From: a virus
Reading direction: 5' to 3' (one strand)
Virus record (IMG/VR): IMGVR_UViG_3300028794_000007
Span: 1-59,586 of that record
Length of the DNA: 59,586 nucleotides
The stretch's first letter is position 1; every line of letters starts with the position of its first letter. Below are positions 6,987-14,136 of this stretch, in pieces. Position numbers and translations under genes: made by a program. A model generated the notes under the pieces. It worked only from the letters and a program-made list of their open reading frames with translations. It did not search any database and was not told where the DNA came from.

Positions 6987-7522
6987 GATGTCTCCAGGAT
7001 GGTGAACGGGCCGTGGACACCGGCGTTGTGGTGCTCCGCCGCCTCGAGCGCACGCCGGACACGCCGCAGCGGAGCCGAACGACGAGTCACATGGAGCACA
7101 CCGGACGCGACGTCCTGCCCCGACCCGCACGCCTCATAACCGTCGGTAGACCAGCCGACCTGGTAGTCCGACTCCAGCCGGAACAGCCGCCCCGACACCC
7201 CGATCAGGAACACGCCGCCCTCCTCCTGCTCGGAGTCCTTCTTCGCGAACCCGCCGTCCTTGAGGACCTTCCGCACAGCGTCGACGAACTCCGTCGACAT
7301 GAACCGGTCCAAGTCCTCACCGGTCCGGTCGAGGACCTTCGGCAAGTCCGCGTACCGCAGCAACTGCCCCATCCGGAACGACGACGTGAACCCGATCAGG
7401 TAGTCGCCGTTGGCGAAGACCTTCGGGTCCGCGCGGTGCTGCAGCGTGTAGCCAGCGACGCCTCCGCTGTCTCCGCCGATGATCACACCCGTGGGTGTCC
7501 GGACTCCGACAATGCAGGTCAT
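6983..7522 (-). CDS. Proteasome/HslV-like Ntn hydrolase
   Basis: 179 residues beginning MTCIVGVRTPTGVIIGGDSGGV. The start, Thr2 exposed after Met removal, the following beta strand, the GGDSGG turn and the later PKVF match the fold of proteasome beta/HslV proteins. Such stand-alone homologues occur in actinophages. The expected general-base Lys is not certain: DPKVFANGDYLIGFT provides one candidate. Activity and targets are unknown; a role in turning over host or phage proteins is inference. Confidence 0.7.
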   Translation of the reverse strand: MTCIVGVRTPTGVIIGGDSGGVAGYTLQHRADPKVFANGDYLIGFTSSFRMGQLLRYADLPKVLDRTGEDLDRFMSTEFVDAVRKVLKDGGFAKKDSEQEEGGVFLIGVSGRLFRLESDYQVGWSTDGYEACGSGQDVASGVLHVTRRSAPLRRVRRALEAAEHHNAGVHGPFTILETS

Positions 7523-7782
7523 GCTGTCCTCCTGAAGTGTTCGCGGGCATGGACGTCGACGTGGCCGATGTGCCAGTGGTCCGCGTGCTGACAGCGGTAG
7601 GCGGTCAGCTGAGGCTCATCCGGGTGTACGACCTTCGCGGCGCGGCGGGCGTCCTTGCGGGACACGTAGGCCCACTTGTCGGCGGGCGGGCAGTGCCACC
7701 GCTGGTTGCGGGTGATTTCCGTCTTCGGCTGCTTGCCTGTGCGGCGCCACGGCACCCGAGGACGGTGGTAGCCGCCGCTCAT
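7519..7782 (-). CDS. Basic His/Cys-containing protein
   Basis: 87 residues from ATG 7782, ATGA-coupled both sides. YRCQHADHWHIGHVDVH near the C-terminus is a dense His/Cys cluster likely to hold metal. The N-terminus is strongly basic. Similar small proteins occur in actinophage early operons. Function unknown. Confidence 0.6.
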   Translation of the reverse strand: MSGGYHRPRVPWRRTGKQPKTEITRNQRWHCPPADKWAYVSRKDARRAAKVVHPDEPQLTAYRCQHADHWHIGHVDVHAREHFRRTA

Positions 7783-8000
7783 TCGGTCACCTTCTTCCGG
7801 GGTCCGTGAGGGCCAGTGGAGGTCCACGAGAAGTCGGGTGGGAGCAGCCCCAACGCGAGGAGCAGCTGCCGGCGGTCGGCGACAGAGGTGCCGTTGTGGC
7901 AGACGCTGAGGGCGGCTTTGCGGCGTTCCGTCTCGGTGGTGTTGCGGCCTGAGGTGGCGGCGTGGCCACGCTGGTTGTCGTCGGTGATACCCCCGCTCAC
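7779..8000 (-). CDS. Small actinophage early protein
   Basis: 73 residues from GTG 8000. ADRRQLLLALGLLPPDFSW matches, from memory, a common short actinophage motif (helix, then LGLL.P). It follows the adenine methyltransferase by a GTGA overlap. Function unknown. Confidence 0.6.
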   Translation of the reverse strand: MSGGITDDNQRGHAATSGRNTTETERRKAALSVCHNGTSVADRRQLLLALGLLPPDFSWTSTGPHGPRKKVTE

Positions 8001-8746
8001 GAAGCATCTCCGATCATGAACAGGTCAGTCTCCGCCAGCCGCTTGGCTGCGGCCTCGCAGTACGCCTCGTCGGCCTCGATGCCGACCGCACGGCGGCCGA
8101 GGGAGCGTGCGGTGAGCAGCGTCGAGCCGGACCCAGCGAACGGGTCGAGGACCAGCCCGGCGAGGGGCACGGAGTAGCGGATCAGCGGGTCCAGGACGGC
8201 GCCCGGCTTCTCCGTTGGGTGCAGGCCGCCACGCACCGACTTGACCTTGACGACGGATCGGACCATGCGGGTGCCATCGTCGACGTACTGGTGGGCGCCG
8301 ATCTCGCCGGTGTGCGGGGTCCTCGAGGTGCGGGCGCGGGCGTGCTTGTCCGGTCCGTGGTACGCCTCACGGACCGCCTCGTGGTGCACGTCGCGCCAGT
8401 CGCCCCGGTAGAAGTGCAACGCCAGTTCGTGGACGCGCTTGAACCGGTCGGCCGCGAAGCCAGTGCCGTTGTGCTTCTCCCACACCACGTCTTGCGCGAG
8501 CTTCCACCCGGCGAAGTCCGGCAGGTGGTCGAAGAACATCCGCATCGACCCGAAGCACCACAGGGCGTTCGTGGTGTCGTCGAGCGCCTTGACCCAGCCG
8601 TCCGGCCAGCGGTCCCAGACGAGGGACGTCTCCCCGTACGGCGGGTCCGTGATGACCGCGTCAGCTCGTATATCGAGCGCGGGCAGGATCTCCCGCATGT
8701 CGCCGTGGTGCAAGGCGATACGGTCGTCCTCGTAGTAGGGCTTCAC
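7997..8746 (-). CDS. DNA adenine N6-methyltransferase
   Basis: 249 residues. Catalytic motif IV DPPYGE at residues 34-39 precedes the AdoMet motif FAGSG at about residues 203-207, the beta-class order. The C-terminus LGRRAVGIEADEAYCEAAAKRL is the usual AdoMet-site continuation. It transfers methyl to adenine N6 in a specific site. No endonuclease partner is adjacent, so self-protection against host restriction, or regulation, is likelier than a restriction system. Confidence 0.9.
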   Translation of the reverse strand: MKPYYEDDRIALHHGDMREILPALDIRADAVITDPPYGETSLVWDRWPDGWVKALDDTTNALWCFGSMRMFFDHLPDFAGWKLAQDVVWEKHNGTGFAADRFKRVHELALHFYRGDWRDVHHEAVREAYHGPDKHARARTSRTPHTGEIGAHQYVDDGTRMVRSVVKVKSVRGGLHPTEKPGAVLDPLIRYSVPLAGLVLDPFAGSGSTLLTARSLGRRAVGIEADEAYCEAAAKRLAETDLFMIGDAS

Positions 8747-9018
8747 GCTGCCTCCTTCGGGTCTGTCGGGGTCCAGGGGTTCGGGGCCGGCTGGGTGCGC
8801 TCAGCGTCCAGAGACCAGCAGAAGCCGCACGCGAGACGTGTCGACACCCGCCCCGGAGGGCCAACACAGGTCACCAACGACCGGTCCACGGTCATCCGGT
8901 CAGTGCCAGGCAGCTGGAGCGGGGTTCGGTTGCAGCACGGCGTCAAGCCTTCGTCACCTGGTGGGCACTCGTGGATGACCGAGTCGACCGCGACGTGGAG
9001 TGAAGCTTCCTGGGTCAT
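8743..9018 (-). CDS. Hypothetical Cys-rich protein
   Basis: 91 residues from ATG 9018. Cysteines at ECPP, PCCN, TCVG and CGFCW could make a zinc ribbon. Coupled by ATGA to both neighbours. No family recognised. Confidence 0.6.
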   Translation of the reverse strand: MTQEASLHVAVDSVIHECPPGDEGLTPCCNRTPLQLPGTDRMTVDRSLVTCVGPPGRVSTRLACGFCWSLDAERTQPAPNPWTPTDPKEAA

Positions 9019-9221
9019 GGGAGGTCACCTGCCGCGTCGTCGCGCTCCTCGACCAGGGCGTGAGCGGTTGGCTGGTCACCTGCTAGGGCAGCAGCGACCT
9101 CGCGGGTTTCGTCCGGGGCGAGGAAGTGCGGGCCGGTGGCGGTGAAGATCATTCCCGCAAGCCACTCAGGGTCCTGTCGGGTGGTTGGCTCTGCCGGCTC
9201 ACTCGCCATCGGATCGGTCAT
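9015..9221 (-). CDS. Hypothetical acidic protein
   Basis: 68 residues from ATG 9221, ATGA-coupled. Contains PEWLAGMIFTATGPHFLAPDE, then an Ala/Glu-rich helix. No domain seen. Confidence 0.55.
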   Translation of the reverse strand: MTDPMASEPAEPTTRQDPEWLAGMIFTATGPHFLAPDETREVAAALAGDQPTAHALVEERDDAAGDLP

Positions 9222-9931
9222 GCGGCACGCTCCCGGTTCTTCTTCGCCTGCTCAAACTCGCGACCAGCGAGCCTGCAGGCCTCATCGATCGGCTCTCGGT
9301 TCTTTCGATGGCGCCGCAGTGCGGCGTAGGTACCACAGGCCTTGAGCTCGACGTTGTGCACGCGCTTGGAGATGTAGCCGGTGACCTTCCGGGGCGTCTC
9401 GCCCTCGTGCCACAGCGCGAAGTACCGGCGGCGCGCTTCGCTCAAGTACATCGAATACGAGCCGACACGCATCGCCAGCGACTCAGCGGCCGGACTGTTG
9501 CTACCCCGGACAGCGAGAGCGACGAATACGGACCGGTCACGGTCTGGCAGGACGGCCATGATCTGGTCGTTCGCGACCGCCTCGACGACGCGGTCCTCGA
9601 ACGGGCTTTCCGTGGTCGGTGCCCAGTACCGGGCGAACATCGGCGCCGACCCAGCACCTTCGAAGCCATCCCGGTTCTTGAACCCGTAGGTCTGCCGGTG
9701 TCCCTTGACGAGTCGTTGGATTCCGGTCTTTCCTGCGGCGTAGAGGTCACGGGGGCTGGGTGTGTCCTGGGCGTCGAGCAGCAGGTCCACGACCGAGTCC
9801 AGGGCGGCCTCGACGAGGTCGCGCTGGTCGTGCCCGAGGAACCGGTTGGCGACGGCCGAGTTGCGTGCGATCGCCCACAGGTCCTCGAACCGGTAGCCGA
9901 AGCGGAGGTTTTCCCGTGTTGGCGCCGTCAT
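9218..9931 (-). CDS. Sigma-70-like regulatory protein (tentative)
   Basis: 237 residues. An N-terminal helical part (HDQRDLVEAALDSVVDLL) resembles sigma region 2. VLPDRDRSVFVALAVRGSNSPAAESLAMRVGSYSMYLSEARRR (quoted in parts: VLPDRDRSVFVALAVRG, then SYSMYLSEARRR) resembles a region-4 helix-turn-helix. A basic C-terminal tail follows. This would direct RNA polymerase to phage promoters. The match is by general pattern only, and another HTH regulator is possible. Confidence 0.45.
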   Translation of the reverse strand: MTAPTRENLRFGYRFEDLWAIARNSAVANRFLGHDQRDLVEAALDSVVDLLLDAQDTPSPRDLYAAGKTGIQRLVKGHRQTYGFKNRDGFEGAGSAPMFARYWAPTTESPFEDRVVEAVANDQIMAVLPDRDRSVFVALAVRGSNSPAAESLAMRVGSYSMYLSEARRRYFALWHEGETPRKVTGYISKRVHNVELKACGTYAALRRHRKNREPIDEACRLAGREFEQAKKNRERAA

Positions 9932-10272
9932 GCTGCTTCACCGGCGTCGACGGCAGCCTCGTGTGCAGCGCAGGCGTACCGCTTGCCCTCGAAGCCAGGA
10001 AGCCACCCGCAGGTGTCCTGGTCTACCGGGGTGCAGCACTTGGGGTAGGCGCACTCCTTGTAGCGTGACCGCTCCTTCGGGACATGCTCGTAGCTGACTA
10101 GGGTCCAGTCTGGTGCCCAGTGCGGGCGCCAGCCTTCGAGGTACGTCCGGTCCAGCTCGTAGATCAGGAACCCTGGGGCGGTACCCAACTTCCGCTCGCA
10201 GCAGTACTCGTAGCGCTTGCCGTTCTTGACGAGCAAATCCCCGCCAAGGACCTTGCGGTTGTCCTCGGTCAC
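9928..10272 (-). CDS. Hypothetical Cys-rich protein
   Basis: 114 residues from GTG 10272, GTGA-coupled. YEYCCERK, ECAYPKCC and CGWLPGFEGKRYACAAH contribute six or more Cys and one His, a likely zinc site in the C-terminal half. Function unknown. Confidence 0.6.
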   Translation of the reverse strand: MTEDNRKVLGGDLLVKNGKRYEYCCERKLGTAPGFLIYELDRTYLEGWRPHWAPDWTLVSYEHVPKERSRYKECAYPKCCTPVDQDTCGWLPGFEGKRYACAAHEAAVDAGEAA

Positions 10273-11222
10273 GAGGTCGCCTCGATCCACGGGCCAGCCG
10301 CGCGGCGGGAGACGGTCACGTACAGCGTCGGCATCCGAGCGGACACGGCGCGCGCCCACTCCTCGGCTCCGGTCTCTTCGACCTCGCCCTGTCCGACCGG
10401 CCGGATGCCCCACTCGGTCTCGCTGTCGGGCAGCAGCGAGGACCGGTGCAGGTGGCAGTTCACGTAGCCCGGCTCGCGCAGGTTCGGGCACTGCTCGCCG
10501 TCCTCCGGATCAGCCGAGGCCTGGACCGATGCCTCGCAGTACCCGAGCTGGATCGCGGCCTGCTCGTTCGGATCCGCCTGCTCGATGTGCGGGCAGGCTG
10601 CGAACGGCTCGCAGTCGCACACGGGCAGCGGCGGTCGCCAACTCTCCTCGTCGATTAGGAACGCCGCGACCTTCGCCGCCTCCGCCTGCGGGATCGCCGC
10701 CGCCTCCGCGAGCGTCTTCGTCAGCTCGGTCTTCGGGTCGCTCAGCGCCCACTCGGTATCGCCGCTCAGCGCCTCTGTGGCGGTCTCTGCTTCTTCTCCG
10801 GTCTCCTTCCCTCCGGTAGAGGACACAGGGACAGCAGGGACCGACTGAGAGGCAGGAACGGGGTCCTCCTCGTCAAGCTGAGACGGGACTGGCTCCTCGT
10901 CTAGGGCGACGATGCCCATCCCCGGGATCTCGATCTCCTCGCCCCTCGCTAGCGCTTGGCCGACTGCCCAGCGCGTCGCTTCGGCCTGAAGGTCGCGCGG
11001 GGGTTCGGGGGTCTCAGGCAGCACCTCCGACAGCGGGCCGTAGTGCTCCAGCACCTTCGCCCACGGCATCCACTGGCCGTAGTCGTTACCCCACATCCCC
11101 TCACGCTGGATGGGCGTCTCCCATGTGAAGCCAGCTCCGGGAGCGTGATCCCGCAAGACGGGGCGGTCTTCGGGTTCAGCGTCGCCTGCGTTCCATTGTC
11201 TCGGGGTTCGAGGGGAAGTCAC
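10269..11222 (-). CDS. Large hypothetical protein with acidic linker and Cys-rich C-terminus
   Basis: 317 residues from GTG 11222. A globular N-terminal part with many Trp (MWGNDYGQWMPWAKVLEHYG) is followed by an acidic, Ser/Glu-rich linker (about residues 105-165), a Lys/Ala helix, and a Cys/His-rich region (VCDCEPFAACPHIEQ, then CPN and CHLH). A zinc-binding C-terminal domain is plausible. No family recognised. Confidence 0.6.
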   Translation of the reverse strand: MTSPRTPRQWNAGDAEPEDRPVLRDHAPGAGFTWETPIQREGMWGNDYGQWMPWAKVLEHYGPLSEVLPETPEPPRDLQAEATRWAVGQALARGEEIEIPGMGIVALDEEPVPSQLDEEDPVPASQSVPAVPVSSTGGKETGEEAETATEALSGDTEWALSDPKTELTKTLAEAAAIPQAEAAKVAAFLIDEESWRPPLPVCDCEPFAACPHIEQADPNEQAAIQLGYCEASVQASADPEDGEQCPNLREPGYVNCHLHRSSLLPDSETEWGIRPVGQGEVEETGAEEWARAVSARMPTLYVTVSRRAAGPWIEATS

Positions 11223-11554
11223 CGGGACACCTCCGACTTCGGCCACGCCTTCTCGATCTGCTCCCGCGTCATCGCGGGTGCACCCCACAGGCCGCCCTCC
11301 CGCTCCACCAAACCCACCGACACCGGGTCGAGACACGCACCGTGCTCACCCGCATTCGGGTCACGGTGACGGTCGAACGCCGACACGCCAGAGAAGGTCC
11401 GGTGACAGCCCTTCGCCGCGCAGTGCGCCCTACCGAGTCCAGTCCACTCGGACGTACAGCCGGAACACGTCAATGCGACCGGCTGAGAGCTCCGCTCGCT
11501 GACGGAACCCGCGTCTGCGCCTTCCGGTACCGGAGAGGCCTGTTCGTCGCTCAT
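11219..11554 (-). CDS. FDXHR-type putative zinc-binding protein
   Basis: 111 residues. CSGCTSEWTGLGRAHC, then CHRTFSGVSAFDRHR matches the actinobacterial and phage FDXHR family, named for its FDxHR motif (here FDRHR), with conserved Cys pairs. Its role is unknown; nucleic-acid binding is a guess. ATGA-coupled. Confidence 0.8.
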   Translation of the reverse strand: MSDEQASPVPEGADAGSVSERSSQPVALTCSGCTSEWTGLGRAHCAAKGCHRTFSGVSAFDRHRDPNAGEHGACLDPVSVGLVEREGGLWGAPAMTREQIEKAWPKSEVSR

Positions 11555-11793
11555 GCCTCGACCCCTTCGGCTCGCTTCTCCAGCAGCTCGTAGGCCGCCG
11601 TGTAGACCTCGGGGGTACGGTCCACCGCTGCGGCGAGGTGCAACGCCCGGTTCGACACCACGTGCCAGTCGTTCTCACCCAGCTCCGGGTAGTCGTCCCA
11701 CCCGATCCGTCCCCCGGTGATGCCGTCGAACACGGCGTTCCGGACCACGCGGCGTGCGACCGCGTCGATCGCGGCTTCGAGTTCGTTGCTCAT
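11551..11793 (-). CDS. Hypothetical helical protein
   Basis: 80 residues from ATG 11793 with GGGAG upstream. Helical and acidic, no motif. The 52-base gap from the helicase loader contains a CCCTGAAAG direct repeat. Function unknown. Confidence 0.6.
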   Translation of the reverse strand: MSNELEAAIDAVARRVVRNAVFDGITGGRIGWDDYPELGENDWHVVSNRALHLAAAVDRTPEVYTAAYELLEKRAEGVEA

Positions 11794-11845
11794 GGGTTCT
11801 CCCTTTCAGGGCTTTCAGGGTTACCGGCGTCTCGTGCATCCCGGA

Positions 11846-12481
11846 TCACGCGGCGCGCCTTCGATCGGCGCCGGCGAGAACCACGCGGGTCGTCATCTCC
11901 GCCAGCCTCGAAGTGACCCGGTCACCGAGGCCAGGTGCGAGAGTCTTCGGGGTCAGGTTCGACGTGATGATCGTCGGGAGCTCTTCCTGGTACCGGTGGT
12001 TCACCAACCGGTAGTTGATCTCCTCGACCCACTCCGAGTTCTTCGCCGCCCCCAAGTCGTCGATCACCAACAACCGGGCATGCGAATACGAGCGGAACGT
12101 CTTCTCCGAGTCGTGCCCCGACTGCGGCCGCAGCTCCGCATACAGGTCCGCGGCGGTCGTGAACATCCAGTTCACCGCGGCACCCGACGTCGTCAGCTCC
12201 CGCACCGCACCGAACGCCTCGAACGTCTTCCCCGTCCCCACCGGCCCCAAGATCAGCAGCGAATCCCCGCGAGTGAGTACCGGGTTGTTCGCCCGTGCCC
12301 GCTCCGCGCACCCATCCGCCAGCAGCTGCGCCCACGCATGCACCTCCGGGTTGGAGATCTGCGCCTCGAGGTAATGGGCGGGGATGCGCTTCCACGACTC
12401 CCGACCGCGGGTGGCGTTCTCGTCGAGCCAGTGACGGTCGATGTGGCCGTGCTCGGCAGGGTCGATCCAGATCGGGTCCAT
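11846..12481 (-). CDS. DnaC-like replicative helicase loader ATPase
   Basis: 211 residues from ATG 12481, one base overlapping the DnaD-like gene. Walker A GPVGTGKT lies at about residues 77-84 and Walker B LLVIDDLG at about 138-145, followed by the sensor-like IITSNLT. This is the AAA+ layout of DnaC/IstB proteins. Paired with an upstream initiator it should load the host replicative helicase onto the phage origin. No phage helicase was found. Confidence 0.88.
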   Translation of the reverse strand: MDPIWIDPAEHGHIDRHWLDENATRGRESWKRIPAHYLEAQISNPEVHAWAQLLADGCAERARANNPVLTRGDSLLILGPVGTGKTFEAFGAVRELTTSGAAVNWMFTTAADLYAELRPQSGHDSEKTFRSYSHARLLVIDDLGAAKNSEWVEEINYRLVNHRYQEELPTIITSNLTPKTLAPGLGDRVTSRLAEMTTRVVLAGADRRRAA

Positions 12482-13320
12482 CACAGGTCCTCGTAGTAGT
12501 CGGCAGGGTCGGTGGGGTTCTGGAACGGGACGTAGCCGCCGGACACGGCCTGCAGCTTCGGCACCGGCGGTTCGTCGTCCCAGCGTTGGCCGTTGAGCCA
12601 CGTCGCCGGATGGAGGATGAACTTCTTCTCGATGCGGGCATTGGCCCACAGCCCAGCCCAGTAGCCGGCGGCTTTGACGAGGCGTTCGGCGTCGAGCCTC
12701 TTGCAGGCTTTGGGCCACGCCTTCTTGGCGTCGGCCTTGCCGACCTTCTTCGGATAGGCGGACCAGAAGGCTTCGAAGAGGTCCGTGCCGTCAGGCGCGG
12801 GAGTCTCTTCTTGTCTTGTTCCTGTATCTGTCTTGTCTTGTCTTGTCTTGGGGGTCGGATTCCCCTTGGGTTCCGACTGGATTCCGCTCGGATTCCCATC
12901 GGAATCCGAGCTACCTCCGCGACCGGGTCCGTCCGGATCGGGGGGTCGGTTCCCCTTGCGAGCAGCATCTTTCTCCCGAAGAGCGTCGATCTCATCGACC
13001 GACTTGTTCCACCGAAGCCACGCCGTAACCCAGTACCCCTGACGCTCATCGTCACGCGCCCACAGCGTGTCCCCGTCGCTAGTTCGTGTTGAAGCAAGTG
13101 ATTGAGCACGTTTTATGACGTCTTTCATGCCGTGACCGACCATCCGCAGGAGCTGAATGTCCGACACGAACCCGTCGCTGCGCTGGTCCACACAGAACGA
13201 CATGACCCGCGCGTAGAGCACTTCGGCCTTCTCGCCAGCCTCCATGAGGGCACTGTCTGTCCAGTACTTCGCGGACATCGGCGCGAAGTTCCCGAGCCTC
13301 CGCGGCTTGTTCACGGGCAT
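12481..13320 (-). CDS. DnaD-like replication initiation protein
   Basis: 279 residues from ATG 13320, overlapping the WhiB stop (TGATG). A winged-helix-like N-terminus (ALMEAGEKAEVLYARVMSFC) is followed by a low-complexity charged linker encoded by a TGTCT tandem run near 12.83 kb and GGATTCC-type repeats. The C-terminal module (FEAFWSAYPKKVGKADAKKA to LHPATWLNGQRW) is common in phage replication proteins. It probably binds the origin and works with the DnaC-like protein. Confidence 0.78.
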   Translation of the reverse strand: MPVNKPRRLGNFAPMSAKYWTDSALMEAGEKAEVLYARVMSFCVDQRSDGFVSDIQLLRMVGHGMKDVIKRAQSLASTRTSDGDTLWARDDERQGYWVTAWLRWNKSVDEIDALREKDAARKGNRPPDPDGPGRGGSSDSDGNPSGIQSEPKGNPTPKTRQDKTDTGTRQEETPAPDGTDLFEAFWSAYPKKVGKADAKKAWPKACKRLDAERLVKAAGYWAGLWANARIEKKFILHPATWLNGQRWDDEPPVPKLQAVSGGYVPFQNPTDPADYYEDL

Positions 13321-13703
13321 CAGGCGGCTTCTCCGTTCATCAGCAGGTTGCGGAGTCGGTAGATCACGAAAGGCGACACCCCGAACCGGCGGGCAACCGC
13401 AGGACCAGACAGGCCCCTGCGCAGCAACGCAACCACCTCCCCCTCCTGCTCGGCGGTAAGCAGCCGGCTGTGATGTTGATGGCTGGGTTCGCGGAGCTTC
13501 CGCCGCTCCGCCGAGGAGAGCCCGCCCCACACGCCGAACTGCTCGTCGTTGTCGAGCGCGTACTGGAGGCATTCGGCCTTCACGGGGCAGGCCAGGCAGA
13601 CCCGTTTGGCGTCACGGTTGGAGGAGCCCTTCTCGGGGTACCAGACCTCCCCGTCGACCTGTTGGCAGAGCCCGTCTGCCATCCATTCGTCTCGCGAGCT
13701 CAT
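13320..13703 (-). CDS. WhiB-family regulator with extra C-terminal HTH
   Basis: 127 residues from ATG 13703 with AAGGAGG eight bases upstream. Four Cys (residues 13, 36, 39, 45) fit the WhiB Fe-S ligand pattern, followed by FGVWGGLSSAERR. An additional segment (LTAEQEGEVVALLRRGLSGP, then AVARRFGVSPFVIYRLRN) looks like a recombinase- or sigma-type helix-turn-helix. WhiB proteins bind sigma factor and DNA in actinobacteria, and phage copies can interfere with host WhiB networks. Confidence 0.9.
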   Translation of the reverse strand: MSSRDEWMADGLCQQVDGEVWYPEKGSSNRDAKRVCLACPVKAECLQYALDNDEQFGVWGGLSSAERRKLREPSHQHHSRLLTAEQEGEVVALLRRGLSGPAVARRFGVSPFVIYRLRNLLMNGEAA

Positions 13704-13741
13704 GGCGGTCACCTCCTTGAGGGGGAACGGTGGAACAGAGA

Positions 13742-14029
13742 TCAGGCAGTCGCGTACTCGTTGCCGCACTGCACCCAGGTCACGTCGCCCTCGACCGTGG
13801 CCACGTCGGAGTAGTTGTCGTCGTCGTCCTCGGGACACGGCACGATATGGACCTTGTCGGCGCCGGCGATGACCTCGATGCGCCACACCTCCGCACACCG
13901 GACCCGCAGCAGCACGCCGTTCGACGTGGACACGATGTAGTGGTCGAGGCCCAGGGCTTCGAACTCTTCGCGGACGTCGCCTTCGATCTCGATCAGGTCG
14001 TCGCTGTGGCCGGAGATGGTCACGCTCAT
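13742..14029 (-). CDS. Hypothetical acidic protein
   Basis: 95 residues from ATG 14029 with AAGGA upstream. Beta-rich and acidic (PCPEDDDDNYSD), possibly DNA-mimic-like in charge, though this is speculation. Overlaps the preceding mini-gene by ATGA. Confidence 0.6.
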   Translation of the reverse strand: MSVTISGHSDDLIEIEGDVREEFEALGLDHYIVSTSNGVLLRVRCAEVWRIEVIAGADKVHIVPCPEDDDDNYSDVATVEGDVTWVQCGNEYATA

Positions 14030-14136
14030 CTGTTCTGTCCTTCCAGGGTGGTCACGGGAAACGGCACTGACTCCACGTCTTCGATCCAGGCACGGAAGAG
14101 CCGGTCGAGCTCGACAGCAGCAGCTGCGGGGGTCAC
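14026..14136 (-). CDS. 36-residue mini-gene
   Basis: GTG 14136 overlaps the methyltransferase stop (GTGA), and its own stop overlaps the next start (ATGA). The peptide ELDRLFRAWIEDVESVPFP is mostly helical. Double coupling supports translation; function unknown. Confidence 0.5.
   Translation of the reverse strand: MTPAAAAVELDRLFRAWIEDVESVPFPVTTLEGQNR

Noticed and set aside
10217-10819. Long Arg/Ser/Pro-rich rightward frame
   Set aside because: Mirror frame of the hypothetical gene at 10269-11222; such basic repetitive products are typical of GC-rich shadows.
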